Below, in pieces: positions 1 to 7,201 of a stretch of 16,418 nt of DNA. How positions within the stretch are numbered: the first letter of the stretch is position 1; each line of letters starts with the position of its first letter. This DNA comes from Bacteroidota bacterium. Its GTDB lineage: Bacteria > Bacteroidota > Ignavibacteria > UBA10030 > F1-140-MAGs086. Where the stretch lies: assembly GCA_005792205.1 (NCBI GenBank), contig SXSO01000005.1, positions 1-16,418 of the forward strand, written 5' to 3'. The position numbers and the translations under genes are program-made. The notes under the pieces are model-generated. The model was not told where the DNA came from. It saw only the letters and a program-made list of their open reading frames with translations, and ran no database searches.

Positions 1-156
1 GGACGAGAAATAAAAACACTAATAAACAATGAAGAAATGGAAAGTGGATTTTACGAAATTGATTTTGATGCAAATAATTTAAATAGTGGAATATATTTCT
101 ATAAACTCACAACAAATAATTTTTCCGAAATGAAGAAAATGGTTTTGGTGAAATAA
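1..156 (+). CDS. C-terminal end of a type IX secretion (T9SS) cargo protein, partial
   Basis: The first 51 codons are open in frame 1 and end in TAA at 154-156; the gene starts left of the window. The visible residues match a type A T9SS C-terminal sorting domain (Por_Secre_tail): GREIKTL at the start, an acidic stretch with SGFYEIDFDA, then LNSGIYFYKL at about residues 27-36, and MKKMVLVK at the very end. This domain takes cargo through the outer membrane by the Por/Gld machinery and is normally removed afterwards. The 'SGIYFYKL ... KKMVLVK' form is typical of Ignavibacteria and relatives. What the cargo itself does cannot be told, because only the tail is present. It converges on the cysteine desulfurase gene across a 90-nt gap. 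Confidence 0.88.
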   Translation, partial: GREIKTLINNEEMESGFYEIDFDANNLNSGIYFYKLTTNNFSEMKKMVLVK

Positions 157-246
157 AGTTTTTGTTATTGTAAAAAATTATTTCCACAAATAAAATATTA
201 AAAAATAAATTTTGTTTAAAACACACATTAAAATTAGAGATTGGTA

Positions 247-1425
247 TTAAATTATTTCTGTTCCAATTTTTTTTACAATTTCAAAAAGTTTATTTGATGC
301 GTATAAAATTTCCTCTTGAGTTGTATTTCTTCCAAACGAAAAACGAATTGTTGCAAGTGCTGTTTTTTCGTCTTTTCCAAGAGCAAGCAAAACATGTGAT
401 GGTTTCATACTTCCTGAACTGCAAGCAGAACCACTTGTTGTTGCAATTCCTTCCAAATCCAAATTCAATAAAAGTGTTTCTCCATCTATTTTCATTTTTG
501 AACTATCAATTGAAATGTTTAAAATATTTGCCAAAGAAGAGTTACTTCCGTTAATGATTATTGGATTGTTTTTAAAATAGGAAAATTTTTCATTTATGCT
601 TGCGATGAATAAATTTTTTAATTCCAACATTTTTTGAAGTTCTTGTTTTTGCAAAGAAAAAATTTTTTCAGTTGCTTTTGCAAAACCAACAATAAGTGGA
701 ATTGCTTCTGTTCCACTTCGTTTTCCTCTTTCTTGTTGTCCTCCAAAAATTAGTGGTTCAATTTCTAATCCTCTTTTTACAAAAAGTGCTGCAATTCCTT
801 TTGGTCCATAAATTTTATGAGATGAAAATGACATTAAATCACAATTTAAATTTTCAACATCAATTGAAATTTTTCCAAATGATTGAACTGCATCACAGTG
901 AAAAATAATTTCATTTTCTTTTGCAATTTTCCCAATTTCTAAAACTGGATTTATGGTTCCAATTTCATTGTTGACATGCATTATTGAAATTAAAAATGTT
1001 TTTTCGCGTATTAAGTTTTTTAGTGAGTCAATTTTTATAATTCCAAATTCATCAACATCACAATACGAAATTTCAAATCCAAGTTGAGAGAGATAATTAC
1101 AAGTTTCAAGTATAGAACTATGTTCAATTTTTGTTGTGATGATATGGTTTTTGTTTTTTCGTTTCATTACAGATGCAATTCCACGAAGTGCAAAATTATT
1201 TGCTTCAGTTCCACTTGAAAGAAAAACTATTTCTTGCGGTTTTGTATTTATAAATTTTGCAATTTTATTTCTACTTTCTTCTAAACCAAATTTTGCGTTT
1301 TGTCCAAAAGAATGAATTGAAGAAGCATTTCCAAATTTTTCAAAAAAATATGGAATCATCTCTTCAAAAACCTCTTTGTCAAGAGGTGTTGTTGAACTAT
1401 AATCAAAATAAATTGGAAGTTGCAT
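247..1425 (-). CDS. iscS: Cysteine desulfurase, IscS/NifS family (class V aminotransferase fold)
   Basis: This 392-residue PLP enzyme takes sulfur from cysteine as an enzyme-bound persulfide for Fe-S clusters, tRNA thiolation and cofactors. The N-terminus (IYFDYSSTTPLD) is typical of the family. SSGTEANN at about 70-77 forms the PLP phosphate-binding loop. H102 (in EHSS) and D178/Q181 (HCDAVQ) bind the cofactor, SSHKIYGPKG carries the PLP lysine K204, and SGSACSSGS carries the catalytic C335 on its mobile loop. The length and the loop fit the group I (IscS/NifS) branch rather than SufS. The ATG at 1423-1425 places the family motifs correctly. It stands alone on the minus strand, divergent from the redoxin gene; no iscU or sufB is in the window. 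Its partner scaffold is therefore unknown. Confidence 0.95.
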   Translation of the reverse strand: MQLPIYFDYSSTTPLDKEVFEEMIPYFFEKFGNASSIHSFGQNAKFGLEESRNKIAKFINTKPQEIVFLSSGTEANNFALRGIASVMKRKNKNHIITTKIEHSSILETCNYLSQLGFEISYCDVDEFGIIKIDSLKNLIREKTFLISIMHVNNEIGTINPVLEIGKIAKENEIIFHCDAVQSFGKISIDVENLNCDLMSFSSHKIYGPKGIAALFVKRGLEIEPLIFGGQQERGKRSGTEAIPLIVGFAKATEKIFSLQKQELQKMLELKNLFIASINEKFSYFKNNPIIINGSNSSLANILNISIDSSKMKIDGETLLLNLDLEGIATTSGSACSSGSMKPSHVLLALGKDEKTALATIRFSFGRNTTQEEILYASNKLFEIVKKIGTEII

Positions 1426-1438
1426 TCAAAAAAAAATT

Positions 1439-1466
1439 TTGTAGTTAAAAAATAGTTTCATATAAT
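1439..1466 (+). promoter_or_regulatory. Candidate promoter for the plus-strand operon
   Basis: The 59-nt gap between the divergent iscS and redoxin genes holds a perfect TATAAT at 1461-1466. TTGTAG lies 16 nt upstream at 1439-1444 and matches TTGACA only in TTG. Transcription would start near 1473, giving a leader of about a dozen nt. The element TATAATATAG is nearly symmetrical, so its other strand could serve iscS. In such AT-rich DNA a TATAAT can occur by chance, and Bacteroidota sigma factors often prefer another consensus, so this is tentative. Confidence 0.3.
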
Positions 1467-1484
1467 ATAGAAAAGAAATTTCAA

Positions 1485-2003
1485 ATGGTTACAAGATTTA
1501 AAATTATTCTTTCTCTTTTTCTAATTATTTTTCTTACAAGTTGTGAAGAAAAAGAAGTGTTAAATGTTGGAGATTATGCTCCAAATTTTTCTCTAGATAA
1601 TGGAAAGGGAAAACAAGTTGCATTAAAAGATTTGAAAGGAAGTTATTCTCTAATTTTTTTCTTTGGACGAATTGATAATTCAGGAACGGTGGAGCATTTG
1701 ACAAAGTTTAAAAATACATTTCAATTTTATCAAGAAAAAAATATTAAACTTATTGGGGTATCACACGTTAAGCAAAAACTTATAGATAAAAAGAGAAATG
1801 ATTTAAGACTTCCATTTTTGATTCTTTCTGATAATGAAAAACAGATGATAAAAGAATATAAAATTCCAACTTCATTTGGCGCAGCAAAAAGAATTTCTTT
1901 TTTGATTGATAAAAATGGAATTATTCAATCAATAATTGAAGAAAAAGAAGTTCGTGAACATCACAATGTTCTCAAATTGGAAATAGAAAAAATTGCCCAA
2001 TAA
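1485..2003 (+). CDS. Lipoprotein with a peroxiredoxin (AhpC/TSA) fold lacking the peroxidatic cysteine
   Basis: This 172-residue protein starts with a lipoprotein signal: a basic N-terminus, a hydrophobic core, and LTSC with the lipidated C20. Residues about 25-172 align with Bcp-type peroxiredoxins: VGDYAPNFSL (28-37), VALKDLKGSYSLIFFF (45-60), LPFLILSDNEKQMIKEYKI (109-127), and the RISFLIDKNGII strand pair (136-147). The active loop that normally reads PxxxTPGCT is here GRIDNSGTVEH (61-71). There is no cysteine anywhere after C20, so peroxidase or thioredoxin chemistry is not possible by the usual route. It probably has a structural or binding role in the periplasm. It is the first gene of the operon and overlaps the Omp85 gene by 11 nt. 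The fold call is firm; the function is not known. Confidence 0.82.
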   Translation: MVTRFKIILSLFLIIFLTSCEEKEVLNVGDYAPNFSLDNGKGKQVALKDLKGSYSLIFFFGRIDNSGTVEHLTKFKNTFQFYQEKNIKLIGVSHVKQKLIDKKRNDLRLPFLILSDNEKQMIKEYKIPTSFGAAKRISFLIDKNGIIQSIIEEKEVREHHNVLKLEIEKIAQ

Positions 2004-3393
2004 GTTTCTTATTTGTTTATTTCTTTTTAGTTCAGCTTCTTCTCAAAAAATTTCCTCAATTGAAATTAGTGGAAATAAAAATTTTTCCACACAAAAAATT
2101 TCGTCACTTTTTCGAATTCAAACAAACGATTTTTCTTCCAAAGAAAAACTTGAAGAAAACATAAATTCAATTCTTTCTTTTTACGAAAACAACGGATATC
2201 CATTTGCTATTATTACAATTGATAGTATAGTTGAAATTGATTCATCTCTTAAAATTTTTATTTCAATTGATGAAGGCACAATTGTGTATGTGGAAAACTT
2301 TTTAATTAGTGAAAGTTTGAGAACAAAAAAAGAAGTGATTTTTAGAGGAATAAAATATAAAAAAGGAGAAATTTACAACCAATCAAAGGTGGAAAAAATA
2401 CCAAAACGATTAAGAAAATTGGAAATTTTTTCTAACATAAGTGATCCAAAATTTTTGATGACAAAAGATGGTGGAGTTTTGCAAATTGATTTAATAGAAA
2501 ACAATTTTACTTATGTAGAAGGATTATTGGGGTTTTCTCAAAATAAAAAAAAAGAAAATGTTTTGTTTGGAAAGTTAGATTTTTCTCATAAAAATTTGTT
2601 TGGAACAGGAAGAAGTTTTTTTTTTCATTTTGAAAAAGAAAATAATTTGACTCAAGAAATTGCAATAAAATATATTGAACCATATATATTTCAATTTCCT
2701 TTGCACTTAGAAACAAATTTGAAACAAAAAATACAAGATTCAATTTTTACAAAAAATATTTTTGGGATTGGAATTGTATCAGAAATAAATGACGAAATCT
2801 CTTTAAAAATTGGATTAAAAAAAAGTGAAGCAATTTTAAAAAATAAATTCACGAATAACATTTTAGAAACCGAATTCAATAGTAAATTTGATTATAGAGA
2901 CGATTTTCTTTTTCCAAAAAACGGATTTTCTTTTGAAATCGGAGGAAGTTTTGGAAAGAAAAAGGAGTTGAATACTTCAATGAAAAAAGTTTTCTTTGAA
3001 TTAAAAAACTATATTGGCAAAAGTGAAAAAGAAGTTTTTTTTTCAAACATAAGAGGAAGTGAAATTTTAAGTGATTCTCTTGATACAAGTGATTTGATTT
3101 ATATTGGTGGTGCTTCAACGATGAGAGGTGCGAGAGAAAATGAGTTTGTATGTGATAAATTTTTGCTTTTAAATTTAGAGTATCAAATTTATTTTTCAAA
3201 TGCATCTTATATCTTTCCGTTTTTTGACATTATTTATTTTGAGAACAAAAATGAAAGTGAGAAAATCTTTAGTTATGGAATTGGAACCCAATTTCAAACG
3301 CCAATAGGAATATTTTTTACTTCACTTGCGTTTAGAAAAAATTTAAATTTTGAAAATGGGAAAATCCACTTTGGAATAAAAAATAATTTATGA
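1993..3393 (+). CDS. Compact Omp85-superfamily outer-membrane protein (BamA/TamA-like, about two POTRA domains)
   Basis: This 466-residue protein has a signal peptide (hydrophobic run, then SASSQ, residues 1-18). POTRA-like domains lie at about 19-93 (ISSIEISGNKNFSTQKI, YENNGYPFA) and 96-169 (VYVENFLI, KGEIYNQSKVEKIPKRLRKL), followed by a barrel at about 172-466. Barrel marks are LFGTGRSF, the 'fPKNGF' segment (308-312) and IGGASTMRGARENEF (371-385), the latter at the place of the L6 (V)RG(F/Y) motif. The family inserts or translocates proteins across the outer membrane. BamA is about 800 residues with five POTRAs, so this is closer to a short TamA-like member. The start is TTG, overlapping the preceding gene by 11 nt; it is the only start that keeps a signal peptide. 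Two poly-T runs lie inside the gene. The client is unknown. Confidence 0.82.
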   Translation: MPNKFLICLFLFSSASSQKISSIEISGNKNFSTQKISSLFRIQTNDFSSKEKLEENINSILSFYENNGYPFAIITIDSIVEIDSSLKIFISIDEGTIVYVENFLISESLRTKKEVIFRGIKYKKGEIYNQSKVEKIPKRLRKLEIFSNISDPKFLMTKDGGVLQIDLIENNFTYVEGLLGFSQNKKKENVLFGKLDFSHKNLFGTGRSFFFHFEKENNLTQEIAIKYIEPYIFQFPLHLETNLKQKIQDSIFTKNIFGIGIVSEINDEISLKIGLKKSEAILKNKFTNNILETEFNSKFDYRDDFLFPKNGFSFEIGGSFGKKKELNTSMKKVFFELKNYIGKSEKEVFFSNIRGSEILSDSLDTSDLIYIGGASTMRGARENEFVCDKFLLLNLEYQIYFSNASYIFPFFDIIYFENKNESEKIFSYGIGTQFQTPIGIFFTSLAFRKNLNFENGKIHFGIKNNL

Positions 3394-4046
3394 ACCTTGA
3401 TATTGAAAAAAAAATCTTTGAAAAAGAAAACATGAATTTTATTGCGGGAATTGATGAAGTTGGAAGAGGTTCTTTAATTGGTCCCGTTGTCGCGAGTGCT
3501 GTTATTTTTCCAAAAGAAATTTTTCAATGCAAATTTCCGATTGAAGGAATAAATGATTCAAAAAAAATTTCTGAACAAAAAAGAAAAAAAGTATATAGTC
3601 AAATTGTAGAATATGCAGTTTCTATTGGAGTTGGAATTGTTGGCGAAAAAACAATTGATAGAATAAATATTTTTAAGGCAACGCAGTTAGCAATGGAAAA
3701 ATCTATCGAATGCTTAAAAATAAAACCAAACTTTTTGTTAATTGATGGAAAACATTTTAAAAATTTCAAAATTTCATTTCAAACAATTGTAAAAGGAGAT
3801 GAAAAATCTATTTCAATTGCAGCTGCGTCAATAATTGCAAAAGTTACAAGAGATGAAATGATGAAAAAATTTCAAGATGAGTTTCCAAATTTTAGTTTTA
3901 TTCAACACAAAGGTTATGCAACAAAAAAACATTTTGAAGAAATTGAAAAATTTGGACAAACAAAAATTCATAGGAAAACATTTTTTTTAAAAGGATGGAA
4001 AAAAACAAAACAAACACAGGAAAATTTTTTGAACAAGTTGCAATAA
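3390..4046 (+). CDS. rnhB: Ribonuclease HII
   Basis: RNase HII cuts the RNA strand of RNA-DNA hybrids and starts the removal of ribonucleotides misplaced in DNA. All motifs are present in 218 residues: GIDEVGRGSLIGPVVASAV with catalytic D22 and E23, NDSKKISEQKR (55-65), LLIDG with D119, KGDEKS with D137, ASIIAKVTRDEMM (147-158), and QHKGYATKKH (172-181). D22/E23/D119/D137 match the E. coli D16/E17/D108/D126 quartet by alignment of the motifs. The ATG overlaps the Omp85 stop codon as ATGA, so translation is probably coupled. A second in-frame ATG fourteen codons later would also keep the domain. The C-terminal tail after IHRKTF is lysine-rich, and its last 52 nt also encode the start of yraN. 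Confidence 0.96.
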   Translation: MNLDIEKKIFEKENMNFIAGIDEVGRGSLIGPVVASAVIFPKEIFQCKFPIEGINDSKKISEQKRKKVYSQIVEYAVSIGVGIVGEKTIDRINIFKATQLAMEKSIECLKIKPNFLLIDGKHFKNFKISFQTIVKGDEKSISIAAASIIAKVTRDEMMKKFQDEFPNFSFIQHKGYATKKHFEEIEKFGQTKIHRKTFFLKGWKKTKQTQENFLNKLQ

Positions 4047-4354
4047 AATTTTTACAAGAAAAACATTTTGAAATTTTAAAAACCAATTTTCGTTTTGGGA
4101 AAGGAGAAATTGATATTGTTGCAAAAGACAATTCTGCGCTCGTTTTTATTGAAGTGAAAGCACGAAGTTCAAATTTATTTGGAACTCCCGAAGAATCTAT
4201 AACAACAAAAAAACAAAAAATACTAAAAAAAACTGCTGAAGGGTTTATTTTCAAAAATCCCGAACTCAAATTTGAAGAATGCAGATTTGATGTAATTGCA
4301 ATTTATTTTTCTAAAAATGAAAGTAAAATTTTGCATCACATCGAAGCATTTTGA
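3995..4354 (+). CDS. yraN: YraN/UPF0102 family, predicted PD-(D/E)XK nuclease-like protein
   Basis: This 119-residue protein matches the UPF0102 family. It has GKFFEQVAIKFLQ (9-21), FGKGEIDIVAKD (34-45) with E38 and D40, LVFIEVKAR (49-57) with E53/K55 of an E-x-K pair, and ECRFDVIAI near the C-terminus. The fold resembles Holliday-junction resolvases of the PD-(D/E)XK group, but the cellular role is unsettled. It commonly sits next to rnhB, as here. The ATG at 3995 is needed for the family's N-terminal helix, so the 52-nt overlap with rnhB looks real rather than a start-site error. AAGG stands directly against the ATG, too close to act as a normal ribosome-binding site. Confidence 0.93.
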   Translation: MEKNKTNTGKFFEQVAIKFLQEKHFEILKTNFRFGKGEIDIVAKDNSALVFIEVKARSSNLFGTPEESITTKKQKILKKTAEGFIFKNPELKFEECRFDVIAIYFSKNESKILHHIEAF

Positions 4355-4974
4355 GATTTATCTGCTCTATTATTTTTCATATCTTTTCCAAAATTTTTTC
4401 ACACAATTTGACACATTCTATTTCTAATAATTCAGCTATCTTTTTAGATAGAGATGGAACAATAAATGAAGAATTAAATTTTATTTCAAAACCAGAAAAT
4501 TTATTTCTCATTCCAAAATCGGCGGAAGCAATTTCTGAAATGAGAAAAATGGGATTTAAAATCTTTGTTATTACAAATCAATCGGGAATTGCAAGAGGAT
4601 ATTTTGAACTTCAAGATTTAGAAAATATAAATAAAAAGCTGATTGAACTTTTATACGAAAAAAAAACTTTTGTAGATAAAATTTATTTTTGCCCACACAT
4701 TGATGAAAATAATTGTGAATGCAGAAAACCAAAAATTGGAATGTTGAAAAAAGCCGAAAGAGAATTTGGAATTGATTTAAAAAAATCATTTGTAATTGGA
4801 GATAGATTTGTAGATATAAATGCGGGACAAAATGCAAATGCAATTTCAATTCTTGTTTTGACAGGATATGGAGACGAAACGCGTAAAATTGCAAATGAAA
4901 ATAACATTCAAATTGAACACATTGCAAATGATTTGTACGAAAGTTTGGAAATAATAAAAAAAATACATGAATAA
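4351..4974 (+). CDS. gmhB: D-glycero-D-manno-heptose 1,7-bisphosphate 7-phosphatase-like HAD enzyme
   Basis: This HAD-family histidinol-phosphatase/GmhB member removes the 7-phosphate of heptose bisphosphate on the way to ADP-heptose for LPS. FLDRDGTIN has nucleophile D33 and acid/base D35. TNQSGIARG (75-83) is motif II. CPHIDENNCECRKPKIGM (114-131) supplies the zinc ligands C114, H116, C122, C124 and the GmhB-type RKP, and VIGDRFVDI (148-156) is motif IV. The start is uncertain. TTG at 4351 overlaps the yraN stop as TTGA, but gives about 28 odd residues before the core. TTG at 4408 gives MTHSISNNSAIFLDRDG, closer to the family's usual N-terminus. No other heptose genes are in the window, so the substrate is inferred from the motifs. 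Confidence 0.88.
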   Translation: MRFICSIIFHIFSKIFSHNLTHSISNNSAIFLDRDGTINEELNFISKPENLFLIPKSAEAISEMRKMGFKIFVITNQSGIARGYFELQDLENINKKLIELLYEKKTFVDKIYFCPHIDENNCECRKPKIGMLKKAEREFGIDLKKSFVIGDRFVDINAGQNANAISILVLTGYGDETRKIANENNIQIEHIANDLYESLEIIKKIHE

Positions 4975-5992
4975 ATTTTTCTTTTTTCTTTTTATAGCAT
5001 TTTTTATTGGATGTAAAAAGGAGCCAAATTTTGTTGGAAATGATTTAATTGATTCGGAAATTTCTTTTGATACACTTTTAATTTCTACAATAAAGAAAGA
5101 AACATTTCGCGAAAGAATTTCAGGAACTTTTGATAAACTATTTATTGGAAAGAACGTAACTTACGAAGCAATTTCATTGATTAAATTTGACATTCCAAAT
5201 AATATTGATTCCGTTTTGATTGATTCTTTGAAACTTATTTTAAGGATAAATGAATTTCCATTTGATACAATTGTACAATTTCAACCGGTTAGTTTCTATA
5301 AACTTGATTCAATTGATTTTCTAAAATATAATTGGAACGATTATTCTTCAACAAATTTTTCTGAACCAATTTCACTTCTCCCAAATTATGTTGGTGATTC
5401 TCTTGTTTTTAATGTTGATACAAATTTTGTAAAATATAAAAATGGATTTTTGATTAAGTCCAATAACAATATTTTTGGTGTTGGAAGTTTTGGTTCAAGT
5501 AAAAAACCAAGTTTAGTTATCTATTACAAAGATAGTTTGAATGATACAACTCACAATAAATTGACTATTCAAACAGGAAAAAATTTATTTATTGCAAATT
5601 GTGATTCTATTTCTGATACGAGTTTAATTGTACAATCAGGAATTGCAGATAAAGTATTTTTAAAATTTAGTTTTGATTCAATTCCAAAATTTTCTTTTAT
5701 CAATTCGGCAAAATTGATTTTACGAGTTGATAATTTTTTTCACAGCGATAGTTCAAATCCGTTTGGAATTTCATTTTCGAAAAATGATTCAAGTTATTCT
5801 ACTTTTTCGCAAACAATACAAAGTAATCAAACTGCTTCATCTCAATTTTCCTTTGATATAAAAGAAGAAATGCAACGGTGGATAAATGGTGAAAAATATT
5901 TTGGAATAATAGTGAAATCACAAAAAGAATTAAATTCACTAAATAGATTTTTGATTTCTTCACCAAAAATTGAAGTCATATATAAAAAATAA
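4967..5992 (+). CDS. Outer-membrane lipoprotein with two tandem DNRLRE-like beta domains
   Basis: This 341-residue lipoprotein has a phenylalanine-rich signal and FFIGC with lipidated C16; lysine at +2 favours the outer membrane. The rest looks like a duplicated beta-sandwich. Copy one runs about 56-189 (DKLFIGKNVTYEAISLIKFDI, then DSLKLILRIN, closing with PSLVIYYK). Copy two runs about 204-340 (KNLFIAN, KVFLKFSF, NSAKLILRVDNFF, closing with KIEVIYK). Copy two also holds FDIKEEMQRWINGEKYFGIIVKS (296-318), which resembles the DNRLRE/TGF-beta-propeptide-like pattern of 'W..g...NyGl.l'. DUF4270-type Bacteroidota lipoproteins are another possible relation. It overlaps gmhB by 8 nt and is 5 nt from the barrel gene that follows, so the two may work together. 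The function is unknown. Confidence 0.75.
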   Translation: MNKFFFFLFIAFFIGCKKEPNFVGNDLIDSEISFDTLLISTIKKETFRERISGTFDKLFIGKNVTYEAISLIKFDIPNNIDSVLIDSLKLILRINEFPFDTIVQFQPVSFYKLDSIDFLKYNWNDYSSTNFSEPISLLPNYVGDSLVFNVDTNFVKYKNGFLIKSNNNIFGVGSFGSSKKPSLVIYYKDSLNDTTHNKLTIQTGKNLFIANCDSISDTSLIVQSGIADKVFLKFSFDSIPKFSFINSAKLILRVDNFFHSDSSNPFGISFSKNDSSYSTFSQTIQSNQTASSQFSFDIKEEMQRWINGEKYFGIIVKSQKELNSLNRFLISSPKIEVIYKK

Positions 5993-5997
5993 ATACA

Positions 5998-7200
5998 ATG
6001 AAATTGTTAAAATACATTTTTTTTATTTTAATTTTTTTTGAAAAAATTTTTTCACAAGGCTCAATCTATTCACAATATCAATTTGGAAATTATTTTGAAA
6101 ATACAAATACAATTTCAACATCAATGGGAAGTGTTTTTGTTGCAAATAAAAATAATTTTTTGAATTTTTCAAATCCGTCTATTTTGGGTGGAATTGATGA
6201 CACAAAATTTTCACTTGACTTTGCTTATGAGTATTCTAAAAATGCTGATTCAAAAAACGTCATAAATTTTCATAATGGAATTTTTAGAAGTGCTGTTTTT
6301 GCTTTTCCAATTTCAAAGAAACACTCTACTGCAATGAGTTTTGAACTTTCCCCAATCACATATGTGAATTATTCGAATGAAAAACAAACTTCAAATACAC
6401 TTAAAACATCGTATTTGGGAAGTGGAGGACTTTCTCAATTTGCAAGTTCAATTGCAAAAAAAATTTCTGTAAATGATGATATTTCTTTTTCAGTTGGAAT
6501 AAAATCTGGAATTATATTTGGGAAAATTGAAAAAACTGAAAATTTAATTTCACAAATAACTCAAACAAATTCAATAAGTAGTAGTGTGATTTCTACTCAT
6601 TTTGGAAATAGTTTTTTATTTGGAAGTTTAATAAACTTTAAAAATTTTTCTTGTGGGATTTCATTTTCTCCCAAAGTAAAATTGGATTTTTCAACTGATA
6701 CACTCACAAAATATTTTAACGATAGCAATATAAATTCTACTCCATTTTTGGAGCGAAAAACAAGTTCAGAGAATTTTACTTCATATCTTCCATCACAATT
6801 TGCAGTTGGAATTGCTTCTCAAATAAATGAACTTGTGTTTTTAGAAATGGACTTTTCTTCCAAACAATTTGAAGAAAAAAATTATTCTCCTTCCAAACAA
6901 TTTTCTTTAGGAATTGAATTTATTCCAAGTAAAGAAAAAAATGTTTCATACTTTAAATCAATTGCATATAGATTTGGAGGGTTTTTTCGTCAAACACATC
7001 TTACTGTGAAGGGAGAAAAAATAAATGAAAATGCAATTGCAATCGGTTTTGGTTTGCCAATTGAATACAAATCAAAACTCAATTTATCAATTGAATATTT
7101 GCAAAGAGGAGACAAAAAAAATGTACAAGAAAATATTTTGCAAATTAGAGCAAGTATTGATGGAAGTGAAATTTGGTTTTTGGAACAAATACAAGAATAA
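5998..7200 (+). CDS. Outer-membrane beta-barrel protein, OmpP1/FadL/PorV-like
   Basis: This 400-residue protein begins with a signal peptide (MKLLKYIFFILIFFEKIFSQ). The mature start, SIYSQYQFGNYFE then STSMGSVFVAN and NFSNPSILGG, follows the pattern 'YS..G.G ... aMGg...A ... N.aNPA.l' of Bacteroidota and Chlorobiota FadL/PorV-type barrels. The remaining sequence alternates polar and hydrophobic residues in short strands with many serines and aromatics, and ends in FLEQIQE. Proteins of this kind are lipid or hydrophobic-substrate channels, or T9SS shuttle components; the sequence does not say which. It lies 5 nt after the lipoprotein gene and 1 nt before rpiB. The barrel call is good; the subfamily is uncertain. 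Confidence 0.75.
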   Translation: MKLLKYIFFILIFFEKIFSQGSIYSQYQFGNYFENTNTISTSMGSVFVANKNNFLNFSNPSILGGIDDTKFSLDFAYEYSKNADSKNVINFHNGIFRSAVFAFPISKKHSTAMSFELSPITYVNYSNEKQTSNTLKTSYLGSGGLSQFASSIAKKISVNDDISFSVGIKSGIIFGKIEKTENLISQITQTNSISSSVISTHFGNSFLFGSLINFKNFSCGISFSPKVKLDFSTDTLTKYFNDSNINSTPFLERKTSSENFTSYLPSQFAVGIASQINELVFLEMDFSSKQFEEKNYSPSKQFSLGIEFIPSKEKNVSYFKSIAYRFGGFFRQTHLTVKGEKINENAIAIGFGLPIEYKSKLNLSIEYLQRGDKKNVQENILQIRASIDGSEIWFLEQIQE

Positions 7201-7201
7201 A

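Noticed and set aside
157..246. Possible terminator between the T9SS protein and iscS
   Set aside because: Only A-T stems of five or six pairs with long loops can be drawn (for example AATTTT with AAAATT), which occur by chance in such AT-rich DNA.
294..908. Open frames on the plus strand opposite iscS
   Set aside because: They are leucine/phenylalanine-rich antisense frames with no domain marks, and iscS is complete and conserved on the other strand.
2507..3205. Open frames antisense to the Omp85 gene
   Set aside because: Low-complexity leucine, phenylalanine and lysine frames caused by the base composition; the sense gene is intact.
3898..4269. Antisense frame over rnhB and yraN
   Set aside because: No recognisable domain and fully covered by two real genes.
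7025..7201. N-terminal extension of RpiB by 59 codons
   Set aside because: The region is the end of the barrel gene in another frame and shows no RpiB similarity; the ATG at 7202 gives the normal length.
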